The notes under the pieces were generated by a model. It had not been told where the DNA came from. It ran no database searches and saw only the letters and a list, made by a program, of their open reading frames with translations. Of a stretch of DNA of 5,018 nucleotides, positions 1 through 5,018 are shown piece after piece. Made by a program: the position numbers and the translations under genes. Numbering within the stretch: position 1 is the stretch's first letter; the number at the start of each line of letters is the position of its first letter. The DNA comes from Synechococcales cyanobacterium PMM_0073 (GTDB lineage: Bacteria > Cyanobacteriota > Cyanobacteriia > Elainellales > Elainellaceae): positions 1 through 5,018 of the forward strand of contig CASBQH010000267.1 of NCBI GenBank assembly GCA_949127695.1. Direction: 5' to 3'.

Positions 1-1306
1 AGACGCCGCCTACGGTGAGGAAATCGTGGTCTTGCTCTAGCGCCGCCAGCGCTTCATCCAGGCTGGCAGGCGCTTTCGGCACTTTGGCCAGCTCTTCGGG
101 AGCCATCTCGTAGATATCCACATCCAGCGGCTCGCCTGGATCCATCTTGTTTTTGATCCCGTCGAGTCCGGCGCAGAGCATGGCCGAGAAGGTGAGGTAA
201 GGGTTGCTCGAAGCGTCGGGACAGCGGAACTCTAGGCGCTTGGCTTTGGGATTGCTGCCAGAGAGCGGAATCCGAATCGAGGCGGAGCGGTTGCCTGCCG
301 AATAGGCCAGGTTGACCGGCGCTTCAAAGCCAGGAACCAGCCGCTTGTAGGAGTTAACCGTTGGGTTGGTGAAGGCCAAAATCGAAGGCGCATGTCTGAT
401 CAAGCCGCCAATGAACCAGAGCGCCATTTCGCTCAGTCCGGCATATTTATCGCCCGCAAACAAGGGCTGGCCGTCTTTCCAGATCGACATATGGCTGTGC
501 ATCCCGGTGCCGTTGTCGTCGTGGATCGGCTTCGGCATGAAGGTGGCTGTCTTGCCATATTTGCGCGCCACGTTTTTCACCACGTACTTATAGGTCAGCA
601 CGTAGTCGGCAGCATGAACCAGATCCGAGAACCGAATGCCCAGCTCGCACTGACCGCCGCCCGCCACTTCATGGTGGTGCTTTTCAATGGGCACGCCACA
701 GCGCGCCATGGTTAGCAGCATCTCGGTGCGGATATCTTGTAGCATGTCAGAGGGCGCAACCGGGAAGTAGCCGCGCTTTTTGCCGATTTTGTGGCCGAGG
801 CTAGCGTCTTTACCAGAGTTCCAGTTGCCCTCATCTGAGTCGATGAAGAAATAGCTCTCATGCCCCGACTGGCCGTACTGAATGCTGTCAAAGATGAAGA
901 ACTCTGGCTCTGGGCCGCAGTAGACGTTGTCGCCAATTCCGGTTGAAATTAGGTAATCAACTGCTTTTTGGGCAATCGAACGCGGGTCGCGCTCATACAT
1001 CTGCTGCGTGCGCGGATCCACAATCGTGCAGATCATGCTGAGTGTCGGCACCTCCATGAACGGGTCGATCCAGGCTGTGGTGGGGTCGGGCACCATTGCC
1101 ATATCTGAAGCATTGATTGCTTTCCAGCCTCGGATGCTGGAGCCGTCAAAGGCCACACCGCCCGTATTGACAAAGGATTCTTCGTCAATCAGGCTCTTGT
1201 GAAACGTGCAGTGCTGCCAAATGCCATATAGGTCAACGAATTTCAGGTCGATCAGTTCAATCCCCTGATCTTCGATCATCGACAGGATTTCTTGTGGGGT
1301 TGACAT
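1..1306 (-). CDS. glnA: Glutamine synthetase type I, 3' end cut by window edge
   Basis: Cytoplasmic dodecameric enzyme that makes glutamine from glutamate, ammonia and ATP, the entry step of the GS-GOGAT cycle. The minus strand translates without interruption from ATG 1306-1304 for 435 residues. Family length is about 473, so roughly 38 C-terminal residues lie beyond base 1. Visible motifs: the N-terminal beta-grasp region with DGSSIRGW (54-61); [10 protein letters not shown] (131-140; metal ligands E133, E135); [13 protein letters not shown] (210-222; E213, E221); GTGMHSHMS (267-275; H270); the [17 protein letters not shown] flap (314-330; E328); NRSASIRIP (339-347; R340); and [14 protein letters not shown] (357-370; E359, R361). 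Y399 in DIYEMAPEE matches the E. coli adenylylation tyrosine, but cyanobacteria normally inactivate GS by binding the small proteins IF7 and IF17 instead. An in-frame TAA two codons before the ATG makes 1306 the first possible start. The Shine-Dalgarno sequence AAGGAG lies an unusually long 12 bases upstream. The gene is divergent from apcF. Confidence 0.97.
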   Translation of the reverse strand, partial: MSTPQEILSMIEDQGIELIDLKFVDLYGIWQHCTFHKSLIDEESFVNTGGVAFDGSSIRGWKAINASDMAMVPDPTTAWIDPFMEVPTLSMICTIVDPRTQQMYERDPRSIAQKAVDYLISTGIGDNVYCGPEPEFFIFDSIQYGQSGHESYFFIDSDEGNWNSGKDASLGHKIGKKRGYFPVAPSDMLQDIRTEMLLTMARCGVPIEKHHHEVAGGGQCELGIRFSDLVHAADYVLTYKYVVKNVARKYGKTATFMPKPIHDDNGTGMHSHMSIWKDGQPLFAGDKYAGLSEMALWFIGGLIRHAPSILAFTNPTVNSYKRLVPGFEAPVNLAYSAGNRSASIRIPLSGSNPKAKRLEFRCPDASSNPYLTFSAMLCAGLDGIKNKMDPGEPLDVDIYEMAPEELAKVPKAPASLDEALAALEQDHDFLTVGGV

Positions 1307-1318
1307 GGATGCTTAATA

Positions 1319-1324
1319 CTCCTT
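1319..1324 (-). promoter_or_regulatory. Shine-Dalgarno of glnA, long spacing
   Basis: The minus strand reads TAAGGAGT, a near-perfect complement of the 16S 3' end. It stands 12 bases before the ATG at 1306, longer than the usual 5-9. No alternative in-frame start exists nearer to it, because a TAA stop lies between it and the ATG. Either the spacing is simply tolerated or initiation relies partly on other features. Confidence 0.6.
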
Positions 1325-1508
1325 AACTTCTGGGCTAGGGTCTTGAGGCTGCTTTAAATAATCCTGACGCAGATGAAAGATGCACGGAAGATGAGAGGTC
1401 TAACGCTGATCTCAATAATCACTTAACTTAAGCAGAACGCACTATTGCGAGAAATCAACTGGCGATATACCTGAATCATACTAAAAACAGGCTTGCATCG
1501 TTTTTGTG

Positions 1509-1529
1509 TTGAAATATATAGATTTTCAA
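1509..1529. repeat. AT-rich inverted repeat in the glnA/apcF spacer
   Basis: TTGAAA (1509-1514) and its exact reverse complement TTTCAA (1524-1529) are separated by nine AT-rich bases. It could be a regulator-binding palindrome serving either divergent gene or a weak hairpin. It could also be chance in AT-rich DNA. No known consensus is matched. Confidence 0.35.
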
Positions 1530-1648
1530 TAGACTGACTAATAAGTGTCCAGCATGACAGACAGCCCTCAATCTAGATAAAAAACTTAACAGCCAGTGGC
1601 ATGACAAGCGCAGATAGAGCCGGGATCTGGCAAACGGCGCGTGATAAA

Positions 1649-1699
1649 CTGAGGCTTGGCCGATGAGTTCAGCCGCCTCAAGGCTGAGGCTGTCTGAAC
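1649..1699 (+). promoter_or_regulatory. Alternative hairpins in the apcF leader
   Basis: Hairpin A pairs GTTCAG (1667-1672) with CTGAAC (1694-1699) and GCCTCA (1675-1680) with TGAGGC (1685-1690). That gives 12 base pairs around a small 2x3 internal loop, with the four-base loop AGGC. Hairpin B uses the same GCCTCA but pairs it with an upstream TGAGGC (1650-1655), extended by GGC (1658-1660) with GCC (1672-1674). The two cannot form together. The shared arm arises because CTGAGGCT is repeated at 1649-1656 and 1684-1691. The element ends 52 bases before the apcF ATG and has no U-tract, so it is not a simple terminator. A leader control element or an mRNA-stability structure is possible but is inference. 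Confidence 0.45.
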
Positions 1700-1738
1700 G
1701 GGTCAATATTTAGATCAGCAGATTGCCATAACAAGTTT

Positions 1739-1743
1739 GGGAG
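1739..1743 (+). promoter_or_regulatory. Shine-Dalgarno that fixes the apcF start
   Basis: GGGAG lies eight bases before the ATG at 1752. An in-frame TTG at 1737 would add five residues (MGETR) not found in this family, and it overlaps the ribosome binding site itself. The ATG at 1752 is therefore the start, and the protein begins MRDAVTSLI as in other ApcF proteins. Confidence 0.8.
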
Positions 1744-1751
1744 AGACTCGC

Positions 1752-2261
1752 ATGCGGGACGCGGTAACTAGCCTCATTAAAAACTATGACAGCACCGGGC
1801 GATATCTCGACCGGAATGCGCTCGACAGCTTAAAGTCCTATTTTGAAAGCGGTACAGCTCGCGTCCAGGCTGCCGCCGTGATCAACGGCAACGCCGCCGC
1901 AATTGTGAAGCAGGCTGGCCTCCAGCTGTTTGAAGATCAGCCAGAGCTAATTCGTCCGGGCGGCAATGCCTACACCACCCGTCGCTATGCCGCCTGCCTG
2001 CGCGACATGGACTACTACCTGCGCTATGCCAGCTATGCGCTGGTAGCGGGCAACACTGATGTCTTAGACGAGCGCGTCCTCTATGGTCTACGCGAAACCT
2101 ACAACTCGCTGGGCGTGCCGATTGGCCCTACGGTGATTGGGGTGCAAATCATGAAAGATATCATCCGCGAACAGGTGGCTGCTGCCGGAGTTCCAGTGGG
2201 CGACTATCTCGACCAGCCCTTTGACTACATCACACGCCAGCTGAGCGAAACGGATATTTAG
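1752..2261 (+). CDS. apcF: Allophycocyanin beta-18 subunit (phycobilisome core)
   Basis: Minor beta-type allophycocyanin that replaces one ApcB copy in a core trimer. There it works with the core-membrane linker ApcE as a terminal emitter, passing energy from the antenna mainly to photosystem II at the thylakoid surface. The 169 residues from the ATG at 1752 are the usual ApcF length, and the whole chain is a globin-like phycobiliprotein fold. It begins MRDAVTSLIKNYDSTGRYLD, a beta-18 signature that differs from ApcB. The phycocyanobilin pocket is TTRRYAACLRDMDYYLRY (75-92) with chromophore-binding C82 plus R84 and D85. N72 in GGNAYTT is the asparagine position methylated in beta subunits. 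VLDERVL and YNSLGVPIGPT are typical of the C-terminal half. The gene is single, has its own terminator and is divergent from glnA. ApcB is the main alternative, but the N-terminus and C-terminal tail favour ApcF. Confidence 0.95.
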   Translation: MRDAVTSLIKNYDSTGRYLDRNALDSLKSYFESGTARVQAAAVINGNAAAIVKQAGLQLFEDQPELIRPGGNAYTTRRYAACLRDMDYYLRYASYALVAGNTDVLDERVLYGLRETYNSLGVPIGPTVIGVQIMKDIIREQVAAAGVPVGDYLDQPFDYITRQLSETDI

Positions 2262-2269
2262 CCAGCGCT

Positions 2270-2280
2270 ATTGCATTGGG
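2270..2280. repeat. Left copy of an 11-base direct repeat
   Basis: ATTGCATTGGG occurs here, between the apcF stop and its terminator, and again in the same orientation at 4712-4722, just upstream of the glycosyltransferase start. The two copies bracket that gene. The bases next to the match differ on both sides. It could mark an insertion or recombination event, but an 11-mer pair can arise by chance in 5 kb. Confidence 0.35.
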
Positions 2281-2281
2281 C

Positions 2282-2321
2282 AGCGGGGAGGATGCGTCTG
2301 TTTCCTCCCCGCTTTCTTTTT
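2282..2321 (+). terminator. Intrinsic terminator of apcF
   Basis: A perfect 11-bp stem, AGCGGGGAGGA (2282-2292) with TCCTCCCCGCT (2303-2313), closes a ten-base loop. The T-rich run TTCTTTTT (2314-2321) follows directly. It starts 21 bases after the apcF stop. Read from the minus strand the same hairpin would be followed by GCCCAATGC rather than a T-run, so it should stop apcF transcripts much better than transcripts from the converging glycosyltransferase gene. Confidence 0.9.
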
Positions 2322-2339
2322 ATAGGAATCACAGCCTGC

Positions 2340-4682
2340 TCATGACTCTAACGCCTTGCGGTATGCCTGATGCAGCCGCTTGCGGTAGTTGGCGGCGCTG
2401 AACGCCTGGGCGTTGACTTTGCCGGAGCGCACCAACCGCTGACGCAGCGCGGAGTCAGAGAGCAGGGTTTCTAGCTTGGCTTTGATATCTTGAATGCTGT
2501 AGGGATCAACGTAGAGCGCTGCATCACCGCAGATTTCGGGTAGGCAGGAGAGATTAGAAGTGATGACCGGACAGCCGAAACTCATCGCTTCTAATGGCGG
2601 CAGGCCGAAGCCTTCGTAGAGCGACGGAAAAACCAAGCAATAGGCTCCGCTGTAGAGGTAGCGCAGACTCTCCACCGAGATATACTCCAGCAGCTTGATG
2701 GACTTTTGCTTGCCGTCAATTAGATTCATTTTGCCTAGCTCATCTTCCCAGAGCCAGCCTTTTTTGCCGACGATTACCAGAGGCATGTCGGTATCCATTG
2801 AGGCGTAAGCATCGATTAACCTGCCGACGTTCTTTTTCGGCTCAATCGCTCCTACAAACAAAATATACTGCTGGGGCTTCAGACCATAGCGGCGCAGGAA
2901 AAATTCGATTTCCGCCTCGGTGGCCTCCAGTGGCTTCAGGGCAATCGGCTGATAGGTGACGATAATTTTGTCGGGATCAACGTCGTAATAGGTGAGCAGA
3001 TCCTGCTTGGAGTTTTCGGAGACGGTAATGGTGACAGCAGAATCTTTGAGCGCATCACGAATTTTGAAATAGAAGGTTTTTTTGTTGTCAAGCGTGGCGT
3101 AGGGCAATCGAAATGGGATTAAATCGTGAACGGTGGTGATTTTTTTAGCGCCGCGTACCTGCATTGGCAGCGGGTAGGTGGCGTGCCAGATATCTACTTT
3201 TTCGGCAATCGAAATTTGGGTCGTCCAGCGCAGCTTGTTATATAGTCCGTTGGCCAAGTCATAGCACTGCGGCAGGCTGAACGAAGTCGCATATTTCATA
3301 AAGTCTTCGCTGTACTGGCCGCGCTTGACAACAAGCCCTGCAAACGACTTGCGGCGTTTAGCGCGATAGAGCGGCGACAGAGATTTGACGATCCATTTGC
3401 TCAGCGTCAGCAGATCTTGCTGCGGCGTTTGGTTATCAAAAAAGAAGATTTCATCGAGGATTTCGTTTGACTTATAGCCGCCCCGACTCAGCAACACATC
3501 CACTTGGGCGTTCATCTGCTGCAAGGCTTCCACTAAACTCAGCCCGTAGGTTTTAATCCCCGTGCCTTTAGTCAGCTGCAAGTTAAAGCCATCTACCAGC
3601 ACCTTCACGCCTTCAAGGCTCAGATCTGTTGGATGGGGTGCGGCAACCGGCTCCGCGACCGTAGCCAACTGCTTCGGCAAGTCAAAGCTGGCCACCAAAT
3701 TGGGCAGGCAAACCACATGACCGCCCTGTTTGACGACTGAATTAGGCGACCAAGCTGTAATCCACCAGTCGGCATCGCTGCCCTGTCCCGGCTTGAGCTG
3801 ATCGGCGGCATAGAGCGTCGGAATCGGCAAAACCGCTTGCCAATATTGGCGATGCGCGTGCAGGTGCTGCCCTGAAGTGGCTGTTTTGAGCTGAACAGTC
3901 TGATCGCCAATGGTTGCTTCTGTGCCGGGATGTTCGGGCGCGTCGTAGCCAGTAATGAGCGGATAGCGTTCGCGATCTTGCACAAGCAGGAGCTGCTCAA
4001 ATAAATTGGGCTGTATCTGCACCTGATCGGTAAAGCAGGAAATCCACTCAATGGAGCGATCGGCTAGCCAGTAGTAAATTCCTGCATTGAGGGCAGCGGG
4101 TAGCTGTTGATGGCTAGGTAGCTTCAGCAGCTTCACCTGAGCTGGATTGAGTTCTGCGACAATCTGCTGGTTGATTGCAGCATGTGGCTCTGTAGAACCA
4201 TCGTCCACCAGCAAGATCGGTAGCCCTAATTCGGCAACTGCGGGCAGCGTTTTAGCTAACGCTGCCGAATTGTTGTAAGTGGTAATCACAATCGCAGAGC
4301 GATGGGCAGGCTGAACATCAGAGGTGAAAGCCCCATCTCTAATCTGCGCCAGCAGCGGCTCAACGTCGGCGGCATTAGGCGCAGGCAGATCGGCGATTGC
4401 GCGCTCGCCATAAACCACAAAGACCGAATTGGCAAAGACAGGCTGAAACCGATTGAGAACCTGAAGCGTAAAGTCAAAATTTACGTCAGCCAGCATTGCC
4501 TTGTGAAAGCAGATAAAGGCAAATTTCTCTGGCGGAACTGCGCCTGTGACGTTGTAGGGATAAATTTGAGTGGGAAATTCATCCAGAAAGTCAATGGGCG
4601 CGAGAATGGCATCGTTAGGCTCTGCCTGCACCTGCAAAAAGTCGCGTAGCTCAAGCCAGCTGCGATCGGTATCGGGAATCAT
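2340..4682 (-). CDS. Two-domain glycosyltransferase (GT2-like + GT4)
   Basis: Large 780-residue fusion, probably acting in the cytoplasm on a polysaccharide or lipid-linked sugar. No membrane segment or signal peptide is evident. Residues 1-127 are unassigned; FAFICFHKAML (54-64) and PVFANSVFVVYG (81-92) look like an ordered fold. Residues about 128-335 resemble a GT-A/GT2 domain: AIVITTYNN (130-138), ILLVDDGSTE (156-165) and GSDADWWI (301-308). The expected metal-binding DXD reads CFTDQVQI (216-223), so it is degenerate. Residues about 357-778 form a GT-B/GT4 domain: VDGFNLQLTKGTGIKTYG (363-380), TTVHDLIPFRLP (516-527), ILFVGAIEPKKNVGRL (607-622), and PSLYEGFGLPPLEAMSFG (686-703) with the EX7E pair E690/E698. 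The start at 4682 is firm because an in-frame TGA lies two codons upstream. Donor and acceptor sugars cannot be told from sequence. The family suggests exopolysaccharide, O-antigen or other surface glycan synthesis. It converges on apcF without overlap. Confidence 0.9.
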   Translation of the reverse strand: MIPDTDRSWLELRDFLQVQAEPNDAILAPIDFLDEFPTQIYPYNVTGAVPPEKFAFICFHKAMLADVNFDFTLQVLNRFQPVFANSVFVVYGERAIADLPAPNAADVEPLLAQIRDGAFTSDVQPAHRSAIVITTYNNSAALAKTLPAVAELGLPILLVDDGSTEPHAAINQQIVAELNPAQVKLLKLPSHQQLPAALNAGIYYWLADRSIEWISCFTDQVQIQPNLFEQLLLVQDRERYPLITGYDAPEHPGTEATIGDQTVQLKTATSGQHLHAHRQYWQAVLPIPTLYAADQLKPGQGSDADWWITAWSPNSVVKQGGHVVCLPNLVASFDLPKQLATVAEPVAAPHPTDLSLEGVKVLVDGFNLQLTKGTGIKTYGLSLVEALQQMNAQVDVLLSRGGYKSNEILDEIFFFDNQTPQQDLLTLSKWIVKSLSPLYRAKRRKSFAGLVVKRGQYSEDFMKYATSFSLPQCYDLANGLYNKLRWTTQISIAEKVDIWHATYPLPMQVRGAKKITTVHDLIPFRLPYATLDNKKTFYFKIRDALKDSAVTITVSENSKQDLLTYYDVDPDKIIVTYQPIALKPLEATEAEIEFFLRRYGLKPQQYILFVGAIEPKKNVGRLIDAYASMDTDMPLVIVGKKGWLWEDELGKMNLIDGKQKSIKLLEYISVESLRYLYSGAYCLVFPSLYEGFGLPPLEAMSFGCPVITSNLSCLPEICGDAALYVDPYSIQDIKAKLETLLSDSALRQRLVRSGKVNAQAFSAANYRKRLHQAYRKALES

Positions 4683-4686
4683 AGAG

Positions 4687-4690
4687 CCTC
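4687..4690 (-). promoter_or_regulatory. Short Shine-Dalgarno of the glycosyltransferase gene
   Basis: The minus strand reads TGAGGCTCT immediately before the ATG. GAGG is a short ribosome binding site only four bases from the start, and it overlaps the in-frame TGA (4691-4689) that rules out any earlier start. The weak site suggests modest translation. Confidence 0.45.
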
Positions 4691-4711
4691 AACGCAGCAG
4701 ACCTGCGGCAG

Positions 4712-4722
4712 ATTGCATTGGG
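4712..4722. repeat. Right copy of the 11-base direct repeat
   Basis: ATTGCATTGGG is identical to 2270-2280 and lies 30 bases upstream of the glycosyltransferase ATG. See the left copy for interpretation. Confidence 0.35.
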
Positions 4723-4723
4723 T

Positions 4724-4749
4724 ACAGAGGTCAATTTACCATGCTCTGT
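4724..4749 (-). repeat. Hairpin in the glycosyltransferase leader
   Basis: On the minus strand ACAGAG and CTCTGT pair over 6 bp. Inside, GGT (4740-4738 region) and ACC (4732-4730 region) add three pairs across a three-base bulge, leaving a six-base loop. It lies 41 bases before the start codon and has no T-run. It may shape the leader RNA, or it may be chance. Confidence 0.3.
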
Positions 4750-4939
4750 GTCGCAGCGCTTGCCTCCTCCTCTATTTGGATGAATAAAAAAGCGCGCTCA
4801 GGGTTGATTGGCTAGCCGGTTTGAAATTGCGGTAGCTGAAAAGACTTAAAAAGACTGAAAGTAAAGCATCAGCAGCTTCTGAAGGCATCTGTATGATTGG
4901 CGTTGCCGCTCAGGCCGTTCAAGCAGCTCAGCCCTTGTT

Positions 4940-5017
4940 TTATGGATTAAAGGATCGGGCGTGGTGGTCGCAGAGCCAGAGGTAATCGCCCTCTGGAGTC
5001 AGGATTTGTCTGAGGTT
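4940..5017 (-). CDS. Probable C-terminal tail of an unknown protein (partial)
   Basis: An open minus-strand frame enters from the right edge and ends at TAA 4942-4940, giving 25 residues that include LRQILTPEGDYLWLCDHHAR. In support, third codon positions are rich in C and G (15 of 25, mostly C). The residue mix (aromatics, Cys, His pair, acidic residues) also looks like a real folded protein end rather than a shadow frame, and the gene would share the direction of the glycosyltransferase 257 bases downstream. I do not recognise the family. The evidence is short, and a competing 30-codon plus-strand frame with a good ribosome binding site (4893-4985) overlaps it, so confidence is limited. Confidence 0.35.
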   Translation of the reverse strand, partial: NLRQILTPEGDYLWLCDHHARSFNP

Positions 5018-5018
5018 G

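Larger units (their letters stand above)
1307..1751. other. Divergent glnA/apcF control region
   Basis: This 445-base non-coding spacer must hold the promoters of both glnA (leftward) and apcF (rightward). It is clearly more AT-rich than the genes, especially 1441-1600. No exact GTA-N8-TAC NtcA box is present: no GTA trinucleotide occurs on the plus strand from 1321 to 1735, and the only minus-strand GTA triplets (near 1468 and 1480) lack a partner TAC. The closest palindromic near-match is GTG-N8-GAC at 1545-1558. Weak promoter candidates are TATGAT on the minus strand (1480-1475) for glnA, with no good -35, and ATGACA (1554-1559) with GATAAA (1576-1581), 16 bases apart, on the plus strand for apcF. 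An inverted repeat TTGAAA/TTTCAA lies at 1509-1529. A 76-codon minus-strand reading frame at 1706-1476 has no family-like features and is not called as a gene. Confidence 0.6.
4683..4939. other. Spacer/leader upstream of the glycosyltransferase gene
   Basis: No convincing gene is visible in these 257 bases. On the minus strand, in order toward the glycosyltransferase, it holds two AGTCTTTT copies ten bases apart (4856-4849 and 4846-4839). Next come a GCGCGCT core followed by six Ts (around 4799-4786; its stem has no loop, so it is not called a terminator) and a purine tract containing AGGAGGAGG with no start codon at normal distance. Last is a hairpin pairing ACAGAG (4749-4744) with CTCTGT (4729-4724). 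No sigma-70 promoter stands out, so whether the gene has its own promoter is unresolved. Confidence 0.4.

Noticed and set aside
366..1202. Reading frames inside glnA (plus strand 366-593, 392-715, 1008-1202; minus strand 936-712)
   Set aside because: They are shadows of the glnA coding frame, which is supported along its whole length by family motifs.
1476..1706. 76-codon minus-strand reading frame in the glnA/apcF spacer
   Set aside because: It starts at the edge of the hairpin region, has no evident ribosome binding site or recognisable motif, and lies in a control region that must hold two promoters; a chance frame is more likely.
1737..1751. TTG at 1737 as the apcF start
   Set aside because: It overlaps the GGGAG ribosome binding site and would add residues absent from ApcF proteins; the ATG at 1752 is correctly spaced.
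4722..4740. GTA...TAC near the glycosyltransferase start as an NtcA site
   Set aside because: The spacing is 12 bases rather than 8, so it does not match the NtcA consensus.
4786..4799. AGCGCGCT followed by six Ts on the minus strand as a terminator for the edge gene
   Set aside because: The palindrome has no loop and only four pairs per arm, and it lies about 140 bases past the stop; too weak to call.
3620..4815. Reading frames overlapping the glycosyltransferase gene on both strands (4051-3620, 4477-4286, 4302-4649, 4570-4815)
   Set aside because: They are low-complexity shadow translations of the 780-codon gene; none has family-like motifs.
4976..4996. CCAGAGG/CCTCTGG hairpin (7-bp stem, 7-base loop) as a terminator
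   Set aside because: No T-run follows on either strand, and on the minus strand it lies inside the probable coding tail.
1..5018. HIP1 octamers (GCGATCGC) as a lineage marker
   Set aside because: Only partial forms such as GCGATCGG (for example near 4057 and 4661) were seen; no intact copy found.

Overview
The window is chromosomal DNA from a cyanobacterium. The diagnostic gene is apcF, a phycobilisome core subunit. It sits beside a glutamine synthetase of the cyanobacterial GlnA type I and a large glycosyltransferase fusion of a kind seen in cyanobacterial surface-polysaccharide loci. The coding DNA looks moderately GC-rich and contains no intact GCGATCGC (HIP1) octamers. This would fit a filamentous Leptolyngbya-like lineage, but the genus is only a guess.

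Layout: glnA runs leftward from 1306 and leaves the window at base 1, about 38 codons before its expected end. A 445-base AT-rich divergent spacer (1307-1751) separates it from apcF, which runs rightward (1752-2261). The apcF leader contains two overlapping, mutually exclusive hairpins. A strong intrinsic terminator (2282-2321) follows apcF. Converging on it from the right is a 780-residue protein (4682-2340, minus strand) with an unassigned N-terminal segment, a GT-A (GT2-like) domain and a GT-B (GT4) domain. Upstream of it lies a 257-base leader or spacer. Beyond that, at the right edge, is the probable C-terminal tail of another minus-strand gene (5017-4940).

How the genes relate: glnA (ammonium assimilation) and apcF (terminal emitter of the light-harvesting antenna, a large nitrogen store) share one divergent control region. 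I recall the same pairing in Anabaena PCC 7120 (all2327/alr2328), so it is probably an old conserved neighbourhood. The glycosyltransferase is functionally unrelated, and an 11-base direct repeat flanks it. I see no transposase, CRISPR array, tRNA or rRNA, and nothing that amounts to a clearly new system. The most interesting points are the apcF leader architecture, the lack of a recognisable NtcA box at glnA, and the degenerate metal motif in the GT2-like domain of the fusion protein.
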